Assembly (NCBI GenBank): GCA_016617785.1
Contig: JADILM010000011.1
Location: forward strand, 827,506-891,505
DNA from: Sporobolomyces roseus
Taxonomy: Eukaryota > Basidiomycota > Microbotryomycetes > Sporidiobolales > Sporidiobolaceae
Length of the DNA: 64,000 nucleotides
Reading direction: 5' to 3'
This document shows, piece after piece, positions 12,717 to 22,986 of the stretch (positions are counted from its first letter, which is position 1; each line of letters opens with the position of its first letter). The notes under the pieces are model-generated. The model ran no database searches, was not told the origin of the DNA, and worked only from the letters and a program-made list of their open reading frames with translations. The translations under genes and the position numbers were made by a program.

Positions 12717-12996
12717 TGTTCACGCAGGGAGGAAGGGATCATCGAGGAGGAGAGGGAGTTTATCGTTTTGTACTCTTGTATTTTTTGTATTATACGCAAC
12801 GCCTAGACTCTCATACGATCTGTCTGTCACTTGGCGCGCACCGAGAGTTGAAAGTGAGCGAGTCTTGCGAAGCGTCCTCAAGCGAGACTTTGCGAACCTT
12901 TTCCGGTTCTTTCCCTTCACTTTCAACTCGAACCTCGACCCGGATCCAGCTCCCTAGTCAGCCAAGGAGTAGTAGAACACTCTTTGAGCGGCACCT

Positions 12997-15857
12997 ATGA
13001 CCTCTCCTCCCTTCCCACCAGTCGGTTCCTTACCCTCTACTCAATCCCTGCCCGACCTCTCCCTCTCCCTCCAGCGCACCCTCTCAAACTCCACCAATGC
13101 CTCTTCTACCCTCTCACCACCTCTCCATCCACACGAACTAGGTCCCGAAACAAAGGATCAAGTTTTGTTGGATGACGATCCTAATTTCTTTTCCCCTCCT
13201 CCTCCCAACCAACGTTCCTACAGTAATCGATCTACTCAGTCTACTCACAAGGAGAATGATCAAACCCCCCGCAAGTTGGATTACAAGCGTTCAACCTCGA
13301 ATTTCTCTTCCTCGCTCGCTCTAAAAACTTCTCGCTCTCCTTTACTCCCACAAGAATCCTTCTCACGTTCCCACCACCACCATAGACGCTCTTCTTCCTC
13401 CTTATCAATCTCCTCCGTCTCCTCTCTCGGCTCGATTCATTCAGCTCCTGAACTCTTACTTCAACCTCCCTCGAATCTTGAACCACTCGATTCGACCCCT
13501 AGCCCACCACCTGAGTTGGTCAGGAGACAGAGTTCGTTTGATCGGAGGAGAGGAGGGAGGGAGAGTATTACTGTGATGGAGAATCATCATCATCAGAGGG
13601 AAAGGGAAGAAAGCATCTCGCAGGAGAGTCCACAGGAGGAGGAACGGTTCATTAGGGAGGAAGAGGAGGAGGAGAGTCCCGATGAGATGAGGGATGGAAA
13701 GGGGAAGAGCAGGAGGAGAAGGAGGAGGAAGAGAGAGTTTCCTAGTACTCTTTGGGAGTATTTGAAGGAAGAGGTAACGTTCTCTTTCGCAAGCTTTCAA
13801 CTCGGATTCGTAGATCGAAGGATCTGACGAATTGTGAACGATTTGGAAGCGTAGGTTTGTACGGTAGAGATTGATGGACAGGAAGGAATCAAGAGTGAGA
13901 GGGTAACGAATTTCTTGACGGTTCCGAAAGAACTCGAAAAGGTACGTCCCTTGCTCTCGCTACTATCCTCTCTCCCCGCTCAGAGTGCTGATAGTAGATG
14001 GGATCTGGTTGTCGTAGATCATTTCATTCGGATTCATAATCTGTCTCGATTCATTCCTTTACACTTTCACTATCCTACCTCTCCGATCTTTCTCCGCGCT
14101 CTATTCACTCCTCGCCCGACTCCTCTTCAAAATCTTCCATCCACGAACACCAGGGAAGGGATTGAGGCTGAGTCATAAAGCAGACTTGATCAAGATGGTT
14201 ATTGTCGTGATTACTGGGTTGAGCTTACATCGAGTGACGGACGCTAGTAAAATGTATCATGGTGTGAGAGGTCAAGAAACTATCAAACTCTACGTCTTGT
14301 TCAACGTACTCGAAGTGAGTCCCACCTACCTGTCTATCTCATCGTTCTTGAGCAAAGACTGATGAAAAAATGCGACCTTGTTAAGATCGCGGATAGATTA
14401 TGTTGTTCTTTCGGACAAGACTTATCCGACTCTCTCTTCTCCTCCACTACCCTCTCTCGCTCCTCCTCCCACACTCAGAGGATTCCTTCGCCACGTCCGA
14501 TCGCACTCTTCCTCCTCTACACACTCTACGTGATCTCTCACTCGCTCGTTCTATTCTATCAACTCGTCACTCTCAACGTCGCCGTCAATTCCTACTCAAA
14601 TGCACTCTTGACTCTACTATTGAGTAATCAATTCGTAGAGATCAAAGGAAGTGTCTTCAAGAAGTTTGAGAAAGAGAACTTGTTTCAAATGACTTGTGCA
14701 GGTACGCTTTGTCTCTCCTCCATCACTCGCCATCACTGGTACTGATGAGAAGCGATTTCTGGCTTACAGATATTGTCGAGCGTTTCCAATTGGCTTTAAT
14801 GCTATTCATCATTTCCCTTCGAAACTTGATCGAGCTCTCAACTTCGACTCTCCCCTCCCCCTCCTCCACTTCCTCGTCCCTCTCTCCCTACCTTCCCGAC
14901 CCCGCTCTAGTACTCAAGACGTTCTCTCCAGCGTTGACAGTACTAGTGAGCGAATGTTTCGTCGATTGGTTAAAACACGCATTCATTACCAAATTCAACC
15001 ACATTCGACCTGGAGTATACGGGAGATATATCGATGTCCTTTGTAAAGACTTGATCAAAGGTCAATCAGGAAGAGGATCCGTGAGTCTTCCTTCTTCTCT
15101 TCCACTTTTACAAGTCGAACTGATTGAAGTTTTTTTATGATTTATGATGAAACCAAGAATTCACAGGAGATAGTGGATCAAAGTCCGTCCGTTTCGAGGA
15201 GGTTGGGATTCGCGGCGTTACCGTTATCGTGTCTTGTTATTAGGGTTTTCTCGCAAGCATTCGAGATATTGGGGGATGAAACAGGGATGGATGAGTGTTT
15301 GATGCCCTCGTCTTCTTCCACGTCGAATTCTCCGTTTGTTGTCGGGCTTAGGAAGAGAGAAGGGGTCAAGGACGTGTGGGAAGTGATTGGGAAATGGGCG
15401 GGAGTAGTGGGAGTCGTATTGTTGGTTTGGATTTGGTGCGTTTTCCTTTTCTTACTCCACTTTCGGCGATATAGAACTGAGGAAAACTCGAGTCTCACAG
15501 TCTGATAACTCTCAAGTTATTGATCGGGATTAATCTGAGAACGTTTGCGAGCGAACGCTGGAACGCTTTGGAAAGGGTTGAGAGGGAGGAAGAGGATTGG
15601 AAGAATGGTAGAAGTAGGAAAGGGATTGGAATCTCTCTGAACGAAACGGTATGCTTTCTCTCTCTTTTTATCCCTTGCAGAGTGAACTGATACTGGAGTT
15701 GAGGAAGCAGGTTGAGATTGAGAAGACGAACAAGTTGTTGAGGGACAAGAAATTCGATGAACCTACGAAAGCGGGTCTTGGGGGAGGAGGCGGAAAGAAA
15801 GAGATTGAATTGGAGAATATAGGGAGATATGATATGATACGGAGTCGATTGTGGTAG
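12997..15857 (+). CDS. TAPT1/EMP65-family multi-pass membrane protein
   Basis: Start ATG 12997. The first 220 residues are a Ser/Pro/His-rich, then acidic and Arg-rich, presumably disordered tail. The family domain begins at FPSTLWEYLKEEV and continues with GIKSERVTNFLTVPKELEK, then a membrane segment reading FGFIICLDSFLYTFTILPLR from an exon whose acceptor is ttgtcgtag (about 14020). Further blocks are HKADLIKMVIVVITG, MYHGVRGQETIKLYVLFNVLEIADRL, a segment VISHSLVLFYQLVTLNVAVNSY, FVEIKGSVFKKFEKENLFQ and ALTVLVSECFVDWLKHAFITKFN. TAPT1 in animals is tied to cilia; the yeast relative Emp65 is an ER-membrane protein with roles in folding or degradation. In this fungus an ER role is more likely (inference). 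About nine exons. The C-terminus (ENIGRYDMIRSRLW) is short and cytosolic-looking. Confidence 0.85.
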
Positions 15858-15891
15858 TACACTAAGAAATTGTTGTTGTAAACAGAACATG

Positions 15892-16901
15892 TCACTCTTC
15901 ATCTGATTTCCCATCGTCTGATTCTTCTTCTTCTGATTCTTCCTCCTCATCCTCATAGTCGACCCAGCAAGAAGTATACAATTTCCATCCAGGTTGGATC
16001 TTATTCACAACCTTGATCTTTTCCCTCTGCAGACCTCGTTCTCCAACTCGGTCAACTCGCTCATGGACACCACGTTTCCTTCCCTTTCTCACTTTCCAAT
16101 TCGGTTTCGTGATGCGTAGAGTAGAATGGCTAGCTTGGACGACCGCGAGGTTGAAGAGTCGGATGAATCGTATGAAACGAGAATTGGCGTTTGGAGGAAG
16201 GGAGAGGTCGACATCGACGAGGGTATGCTGATCCGGACCCATATCGTGTCCTGCTTCTGCACTGATAACCGAGTGTCCGGATGACGTGCGAGAGGGTAAA
16301 GCGATGAACGCGACCGAATTCATATCGCTGAGGAACGGTAAACAGCTGATGAACCTTGTGAGAGGGTGAGCGAGACCGAAGGAAGCGAGCAGTCGATGGA
16401 TAGGCTAGGGGGCGACATGAAGGTAAATTGTGAGCTCTACTGAAGTGAGGAACGAGAGCTTACCTCGAGTGATTCACCGGTGCCATGAGTGAAACCCTCT
16501 ACGAAATCGCAAAACTTCATATTATCCCATATATCCATCGCCTCGTCTCGTTTCTGTCGGTCTGCATACGGATTGATACGTTCCCAAGTCATCTTCCCCG
16601 TCATTCCACAATTGCATCGAGCGTCCGGGCAACTATCGATGAATTCTGCCAATATCGCAGTCTCTGCCTCCTCCAGCTCCAGTCTCACTACATGGTTCCT
16701 GATTTCCTGCCACACTTCCAACGGCGCCTTTTCCATACATCCAGATCTTGCGCGAGTGCGCAGGGTTCCTCTTCTCTTGCGAAGTTGAACGAGATCGATG
16801 AAATGGAAAATTGGTTCGAGGGAAGGCCAAGCTCGAGCGGCAGTGACGAGCCCCGTTCCCTGTACTGTCAAGCCGTATGCGAATGTCGTGATGGAGGTCA
16901 T
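15892..16901 (-). CDS. unknown protein, tandem paralog A
   Basis: Start ATG 16901. Exon 1 is 16901-16464, intron 16463-16405 (gtaagc...cctag, 59 nt), exon 2 is 16404-15892; both parts are whole codons, giving about 316 aa. It starts FAYGLTVQGTGLVTAARAWP, has a basic stretch LRKRRGTL, then APLEVWQEIRNHVV, a Cys-rich patch CPDARCNCG, and after the intron IHRLLASFGLAHPL. Late blocks are GPDQHTLVDVDLSLPP, FIRFIRLFN and IQPGWKLYTSCWVD, ending in a strongly acidic tail (EEEESEEEESDDGKS). It lies next to a paralog (17433-18364) with the same order of blocks and intron position. The APLEVWQEI/VPDEVWEEI block resembles the opening of an F-box-like segment, but that is weak. Function unknown. Confidence 0.66.
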
Positions 16902-17432
16902 GCTGAGAGGAAGCGGTCTAAGAAGGGAGAAGAGGGAGGGGAGGGAGCCGAGTGAAGCGGTAGAGGGTCGAAGAGCGAGAGGAGGCGATCGTGGAGTGTT
17001 GCGACAGACTCTGACACTCTTTGTGAGCTGCCTGATGGTAGCTAGTGATGTCGTCGAGTGAGGACTGTAGGAAACGAGATCAAAAAGTTGGGAGGTCAAC
17101 AAAGGCGAGGTGAAGCATAGGGATTACTCAGAGCTCACCTTGAAGACTCTCGTAGACGGACCGTTCTACTTCGAGCTGGATCCGAGTTGAGCGCGTGAGG
17201 TGAAAGCAGTCAAGAGCGAATTTCGCAATCTTCGCAGAATCGCTTTGGATCTCGAATCTCGCTTGAGCTCGTTTCTCTCCTCGGGAGGTATCGGAAGTGT
17301 GTGCAACAGCTCGTCTTTCGCTCAAGCCTGAGGAGTAAAGAAGAAGAAAGCAGAAAAACACAATTCGTTTCATTCGATTTGGCGTTTCGAAGGTTCACAT
17401 CGTACACCCAGGTCAAGCTAGCTCTCCTATGT

Positions 17433-18364
17433 TCACCAGTCTGAGACACAGGTCATCCACAACTTCCACTTCGGTTTGATCTTGTTGGTCAATCTCTTCT
17501 GAACTCCACTCAACTTGGCGTCTTTCGGTGCCCTTTCAATTGACTTCTTCTTGCCTTCATTGACCCGAGTGACCTTGTTCGATAGTTTATTGACAGAAGA
17601 GTTGATCACGTCGAAATTGAAGTAGCGGATGACTCGAAGGAAGCGTTGATCGATCTTGCGAGGGAGGGCGACGGAGATATCGATCAAGGTGTGCTCGTCG
17701 GGTCCCTCGTCACCGTGACAATCAGCGCTAAAGGTGACTGACTGACTCCCGTCCGGATGTCGGAGTTGCGAGGGTGCTGCGATGAGAGCGAGTGAATCGT
17801 AAAAGTGCACCTGACCGGGACGAGTAGTAATTGGTTGTGTGACTGGAAAAGCGAGACCGAAACTGGCAAGAAGTTGGCGTATCTCCTATAAAATTCCGCA
17901 CGTTATCAGCTAAGCGATGTTTGCGGAGCGTAAAGGGTCAGACTCACATGAACGAAAGCGAGAGGCCAATAGTTGAGCTCTTCCGAGGTCCATTCTTCGA
18001 AGCTCTCCCTACATTCTGTGCAGCCGCTTTTCCTGAACGAGCGCCACCTGACCATGCTCGAGATCGAAGGTCGGACGGGACAGATTGGCGAATCGCAGAG
18101 AAGAGGACCAAGGAGCCTGTCTTCGGAATCGGCAATCTCGTGCTGTACGAGCTGATAGCGTATCTCCTCCCACACTTCATCCGGTACCTTCGCTACGGCA
18201 TCACTCTCCGGGAGTACCGAGAGCGTTCCCTTGCGCCGGCGGAGGAAGACGAAGTCGAAGAAGGGAAGAACAGGTTTGAGACGAGGCCATGCCTTGACGG
18301 CGAAGTAGACGGCAGTGGCGGGGACGGTGAGACCATATGCAAGAGTAGCTTCGGCTGTACACAT
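17433..18364 (-). CDS. unknown protein, tandem paralog B
   Basis: Start ATG 18364. Exon 1 is 18364-17948, intron about 17947-17886 (gtgagt, gctgataac branch-like site, ttatag), exon 2 is 17885-17433; phase 0 on both sides, about 289 aa. It shares with paralog A the start LAYGLTVPATAVYFAVKAWP, a basic LRRRKGTL, VPDEVWEEIRYQLV, IRQLLASFGLAFPV after the intron, GPDEHTLIDISVALP, FLRVIRYFNFDV and IKPKWKLWMTCVSDW. It lacks the acidic tail of A. Cys pairs around CPVRP and CTECRE replace the CPDARCNCG patch. The two genes lie head to tail 531 bp apart, so they arose by tandem duplication and have since diverged strongly. No known family recognised. Confidence 0.66.
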
Positions 18365-18709
18365 GTCGAAGAAGGGTTGGCGATGATGGTAGGGGATTTG
18401 AGAGGCGGGAAGATGGGAAGACTTCGAAGTTCGAGGGTACTACAAGTGACGGATTGAATACTGTAGCTACTAGTCGAGCTCTGAGAGGTATACTTAAGGT
18501 AGTTGAGCGGTCTCGAGGTTTCAATTGAGCGAGTTCTGATCTAGAACAGATCAAGACGTGGAGTAATCAGCAGAGCCCTCTGGAGCACGAGAGGAGTAGT
18601 GCAACATACTCTGAGAGGTCTACTGATTAAGCTGGCGAAGTTCGAGTCGAGACTGAGAAGTTGTGGTGAAGAGTCAGAAGGAGAGAGGAAATTCGGTCGT
18701 TTCGCAGAG

Positions 18710-19354
18710 TATGGTTGGCAAAATTTACGGCTTTACGTCGTAAACTACGGTTCCGTACGACTTTTGGCCGTAAAAAGTACGGCTACTTACGGTACGGAGG
18801 TGGCTGGACTTACGGCTCGTATCGTAACCGTATCGTAGACCGTACGTATATATATTGCAAACTCCGGCCGAGAATTTACGGAAAATGCTTTGGCTCAGTC
18901 GTAAGCCTCTGCTTTTTGTTTTTGTGGACGACCTGGGTTCGACTCTGACACCTCGCATGCATTCTTGCGAGGGCTCCGCAAGGTCGCGACTCGCACTCTG
19001 CATTCGCAGATAGTCTCGAGTTGCTGTAGAGCCGTCGAGTCTTGCGAAAGTCTAGCAATCGCGAGTTTTGACATTTCTTTCCGTCGATTTATCGGCGTTT
19101 CTTTTCGCGGCTTCGACTCTACCAAAGCGTGCGCTCTCGTAGATTCCGTATCACCTTCTAGATGCGACTCAGCGTGATAAATTGGCCCGCGGAAGAGAGT
19201 TATCCGTAAAATCCGTACTACGGTTACGAGTTCCTTCCGATACGGCTACGAGTACGGTACGGAAAGTCTACGGTTACGGAAATCTGCCGTACCGTAAGCC
19301 GTACGTAAAAAAAGAGCGACTTACGGGTACGGTACGTACGGAAAACCAACCATA
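18710..19354. mobile_element. non-autonomous hAT-like MITE, 645 bp
   Basis: The ends are inverted: the left end reads TATGGTTGG and the right end reads CCAACCATA. Directly outside both ends is the same 8-bp word TCGCAGAG (18702-18709 and 19355-19362), a target-site duplication of hAT length. Inside each end is an array of TACGG or its complement CCGTA (18720-18880 and 19195-19345), with more than ten copies per side, often overlapping as palindromic TACGGTA or CCGTACGG. Subterminal repeats of this sort are where hAT transposases bind (compare the AAACGG repeats of maize Ac). No transposase reading frame is inside, so the element must be moved in trans. Confidence 0.78.
18885..18955 (+). other. 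tRNA-like core (pol III A and B boxes) inside the MITE
   Basis: The stretch carries TGGCTCAGTCG at 18891-18901, close to a pol III A box, and GGGTTCGACTC at 18935-18945, close to a B box. The 33-nt gap between them fits a tRNA gene. No convincing acceptor or T-stem pairing could be drawn, so this is a tRNA relic or SINE-like head, not a working tRNA. Confidence 0.35.
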
Positions 19355-19450
19355 TCGCAGAGTGAAGTTCGGATTCTGACTCTCACTAGTTCTGGTCTCC
19401 GCCTTCACGAGCATGTTAAGCTTAGCTCAATAGTGTACTACGGTGAAGCT

Positions 19451-19759
19451 TGTTGAACGGACTATAGAAACTACTCTTGAGTCTTTGAACGATAGAGTGA
19501 ACAAAGAGAAAGAAAGAGAGAGAAGAGGAAAGCTCTATAAAAGGGAAAGCAAAGGGGAAAGCTAGGGTCACGATAGAAGCCGATGGAAGGAAAGGAGAGG
19601 CGTCGTAAGCGACTGACTAAAGCTATGAAAAGCGGTGTAGAAAGATAGAACAAAATAGAAGGAAAGATGAGAGCTGACAAAGAATAAAAAATGGTGGCGA
19701 AAGTAAAACTATCGGGAATAGAAACTCATTCTCAATCACGCAGATCTCAATTCTTGACA
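19451..19759 (-). repeat. 3' LTR of the copia element
   Basis: Direct repeat of 24096-24404, matching base for base by eye. The reading frame of 69 aa seen in it occurs in both LTRs and is not a gene. The pol stop codon lies just inside this LTR, at about 19747-19749. Confidence 0.95.
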
Positions 19760-22700
19760 CTCCCACCGATCCAGTGATTGAGGGAAACCATGCCTAGTCC
19801 AGATCGATGAGTCTCGAAAGGACCCTTCGATAAACCCTTCGTAAGAACGTCGGCGGTCATTTCGGTCGTCGGACAGTATCGAAGCTTGATGTCTCCGAAA
19901 GCGATTCGTTCTCGAATGAAGAGAGTGACGACGTCGAAATGCTTGGTGCGACCGTGAGAAGAGGGGTTTTGAGAGATGGCGATACAAGCCGTGTTGTCCT
20001 CCAAGATAGTGGTGGAGGAAGGAAGTGGAATAGAGAGATCATCGTAAAGCTTACGGAAAGATAAGACCTCCTTCGTAGCGTCCGATACGGCGATCGTTTC
20101 CGACTCGGTAGTAGAGGTAGCGATAAGAGCTTGCTGCTTTGACCTCCAAGAAACGACTCCTCCAGCGACGATGATTGCGAAAGCTCCCACCGATCGACGA
20201 TTCTCCTGATCGTCAGCCCACGAGGCATCGCTGTAAACCACCATATCCATCGATCCACCTCGAATAAAAGCAATCCCAAAATCGAGAGTCTTCGACAAGT
20301 ATCGAAAGATTCGTTTGACCGAAATCCAATCCTCCTCCGAAGGTGACGAGAGTTGCTGAGCTACCTTGCGAACGGCAGCGGCGATATCAGGTCGAGAGAG
20401 TTGAGCTGCGTACTGAAGAGCACCGACAGCGGATTGATAAAGTGTGAGGTCGGAGAATGAGGGAGAAGAGGGATTGGTCGAAGTGGTCGAATCCATAGGA
20501 GTGGAAGCGGAAGAGCGAGAGGGGATAGGTGTGTCGAGGTAACGAGAGACGATAGAAGAGACGTACTTCGATTGATGAATGAAGATGCCGAAAGAGGTGT
20601 GGGAGAATTGGAGAGAGAGGAAAGTCGAAACGCGACCTAAATGCTTGAGCTTGTAAACTTTGTTGAATGCTTCAAGTTCCTCATCGACGATCTGTTGGTT
20701 CTTAGCGAGTATCAAACCGTCGTCAACGTAAAGAACGACGATAACTTGAGAACCGTTCACCATCTTCGTGTAAAAACACGAATCCGACGATGACTTCGTA
20801 TAACCTCGATCCTTCATAAGCTTGTCGACCGCCATGTTCCATTCTCGAGGTGCCTGCTTCGTTCCGTACATCGCCTTGACCAGTTTGAGAACATCACCCG
20901 AAGAGGTTGAGTGAGGGTAACCGGGAGGAATCTTGATGTAGACGTCCTCCGACATTCCACCGTTGAGAAAGGCAGTGTCGTAGTCGAATTGTTCGATGAT
21001 AAGATCTTGCGAAGCGGCGAGAGCGATGAGAAATCGAATGGTTGAGGTACGAGCGACGGGAGCGAAGGTTTCGTTGACGTCGATTCCAGGTCGTTGACCA
21101 AATCCTTGAGCGACGAGTCGAGCCTTGTGACGAACGACGTTACCATGTTCATCCGTCTTCTTGACGAATACCCACGTCGTACCAAGAGCTCGAGCACCCG
21201 GAGGTAACTTCGATACCTCTAAAACTCCATGCTCGTCGAAAGCGTTCCATTCCGTCTCAATAGCGTCCTTCCATTTGACCTTGTCCTTCGATGCCATAGC
21301 CTCATTGTACGTTCTAGGCGTGTCTGCCATAGAAACTCCAACGAATACTGACTCCTCCTCCCAACTTCCATCAACTTCTGATCCCTCATCATCCAAAACT
21401 TGAGTAAACTTCACATAAATAACCTCGTCTTGAGCGCTCGATCCATAAACGATAGGACGACGAGTGCGACGACCTCCTTCGATAATGTTGGACTTGTCGA
21501 TTTCCTCGAATTGACCGGGATTTGAACCGACCGGTACTAGACGATATTCGTAACCGTCTTTGGCGATAAGAGGAGAAGAAGTCGAGGAAGAAGGAGAGGG
21601 AAGTTGCTGAATAGGATGAGATGGAGTGTCAGAAGGAATGGGAAGAGAATCGGGAGAAGAATCGGAGTCGAGAGGGAGGAATGCATCGTTCGAGGGGGGA
21701 ATTGTCGAAAATTTGACGTGACGAGAGACAACGATTCGGTTGATTTCCGGAACGTAGATTTGGTAGTTGTAATCCCCATCATACCCGACGAGGAATCCTT
21801 TGACCGCAGAATCATCGAGTTTCTTGCGAAGAGATTTGTCGATGTGAACGAAAGAGGGGGAGCCGAAAGGATGAAGATGTTTAATCGACGGTTTCTTGCC
21901 AGTAATAAGTTCGAAAGGCGTCTTGTCGTGGATACGAGGATGGGGAGAGCGATTCGAGATGAATGTAGCGACGGCGAGAGCGAGCGACCAAAACGACTTG
22001 TCGAGGTTGGAATCTTTGATCATCGTTTTAACCAATGTCAGTAAAGATCCGTTTAAGCGTTCGACTTGTCCATTCTGCTCCGGCGTGTAAGGTGCCGACC
22101 GTTCATGCGTAATTCCATCTCGTTCCAATTCCTTCGTAAATTCCTTTGAGATAAACTCGCTACCATTGTCCGATCTAACTCGCTTGATCTTGAACCCAGA
22201 TAGCTTCTCAATGTTCTCCTTGAAGCTCCTCCAAACCTCCAGTACTCCAGAAGAAGTCTTGTCCTCCAACGTAAAGGTCCATTTTGCGCATGAAAATTGA
22301 TCGACGATAGCGAGGTAGATCCTCCTGCCGAGATGATCGTCGTGATCGACGAAGCCGAGGTCGATAAAGAGTCGTTCGAGAGGATGCGAGACAGGAGTGG
22401 AGGTAGTTTTGAAAGGGGAGCGTTTGGACTTAGCGAGATTACATGCTTCGCAGTCCTCCTTCTTCTTATCAACAAGTATCATTCCTTCAACCGATTTCGT
22501 GCGATCCAACTCGAGAATCCTGTCGAGTGCGATGTGACCTAAGCGACGATGCCATTCCATGAGAGTACCGGATCCGGTATCGCGAGTGGAATGAGCGGTA
22601 ATAGAAGGGGAAGGTGAAGAAATGTTGGAAATAATCGACGATGACGAAGGTGTCGATAGAGTGGAAGAAGGTGTCGAAGAAAGAAGTTTCGACGAAAGTG

Positions 22701-22986
22701 GAGAGGGAGGTGTCGAAGAAGAAGAGATCGACGAAAATGAACTTCGAAGCGGAAGTTGATAGGGGGAACCGGGAATGGTCGAAGTAACGAGTTTCGACCC
22801 GACGGTGAGCTTGGCGATGCGATCGGAGCCAAAAGATACAGATCCTCCTTTATCCGAAAGTGAGGAAACTGAGAGAAGACCGGTAGTCGCCCCAGGTAGA
22901 TGGTAAACTTGCGAAAGGTAGTAAAGAGTTGCCATTTTCGAAGTCGAGAGTAAGGTCTCCGTAACCCGGAGATTCAATTCGAGCAC
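19747..22986 (-). CDS. copia pol: protease end, integrase, reverse transcriptase, RNase H
   Basis: About 1,079 codons open in one frame. Rough order: the end of the protease domain (QVYHLPGATTGLLSV, about 25-40), a Ser/Thr/Pro-rich linker, the integrase zinc region (WHRRLGH and CEAC, about 145-185), the integrase catalytic core (DLGFVD, RSDNGSEF, PEQNGQVERLNG), a second Ser/Pro linker, reverse transcriptase (WVFVKKTDEHGNVVRHKARL, QFDYDTAFLNGG, and the active site LYVDDGLI), then RNase H (YSDASWADD, EDNTACI, GRTKHFDV). All key motifs are intact, so the enzyme could be active. The real translation entry is by frameshift from gag in the overlap 22850-22986; the ATG at 22986 is not needed as a start. 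Confidence 0.93.
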   Translation of the reverse strand: MLELNLRVTETLLSTSKMATLYYLSQVYHLPGATTGLLSVSSLSDKGGSVSFGSDRIAKLTVGSKLVTSTIPGSPYQLPLRSSFSSISSSSTPPSPLSSKLLSSTPSSTLSTPSSSSIISNISSPSPSITAHSTRDTGSGTLMEWHRRLGHIALDRILELDRTKSVEGMILVDKKKEDCEACNLAKSKRSPFKTTSTPVSHPLERLFIDLGFVDHDDHLGRRIYLAIVDQFSCAKWTFTLEDKTSSGVLEVWRSFKENIEKLSGFKIKRVRSDNGSEFISKEFTKELERDGITHERSAPYTPEQNGQVERLNGSLLTLVKTMIKDSNLDKSFWSLALAVATFISNRSPHPRIHDKTPFELITGKKPSIKHLHPFGSPSFVHIDKSLRKKLDDSAVKGFLVGYDGDYNYQIYVPEINRIVVSRHVKFSTIPPSNDAFLPLDSDSSPDSLPIPSDTPSHPIQQLPSPSSSTSSPLIAKDGYEYRLVPVGSNPGQFEEIDKSNIIEGGRRTRRPIVYGSSAQDEVIYVKFTQVLDDEGSEVDGSWEEESVFVGVSMADTPRTYNEAMASKDKVKWKDAIETEWNAFDEHGVLEVSKLPPGARALGTTWVFVKKTDEHGNVVRHKARLVAQGFGQRPGIDVNETFAPVARTSTIRFLIALAASQDLIIEQFDYDTAFLNGGMSEDVYIKIPPGYPHSTSSGDVLKLVKAMYGTKQAPREWNMAVDKLMKDRGYTKSSSDSCFYTKMVNGSQVIVVLYVDDGLILAKNQQIVDEELEAFNKVYKLKHLGRVSTFLSLQFSHTSFGIFIHQSKYVSSIVSRYLDTPIPSRSSASTPMDSTTSTNPSSPSFSDLTLYQSAVGALQYAAQLSRPDIAAAVRKVAQQLSSPSEEDWISVKRIFRYLSKTLDFGIAFIRGGSMDMVVYSDASWADDQENRRSVGAFAIIVAGGVVSWRSKQQALIATSTTESETIAVSDATKEVLSFRKLYDDLSIPLPSSTTILEDNTACIAISQNPSSHGRTKHFDVVTLFIRERIAFGDIKLRYCPTTEMTADVLTKGLSKGPFETHRSGLGMVSLNHWIGGSVKN
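19760..19767 (-). other. polypurine tract for plus-strand priming
   Basis: On the minus strand GGTGGGAG stands directly before the 3' LTR, the expected place for second-strand priming. It is short and also codes for the end of pol. Confidence 0.6.

Noticed and set aside
17128..17373. Minus-strand ORF starting with a signal-like hydrophobic segment (MKRIVFFCFLLLYSSG)
   Set aside because: Lies between the two paralogs. No phase-consistent splice to paralog A was found and the remainder is not protein-like, so no gene is called.
19471..19680. 69-aa ORF, identical at 24116-24325
   Set aside because: Lies in both LTRs; a by-product of LTR sequence.
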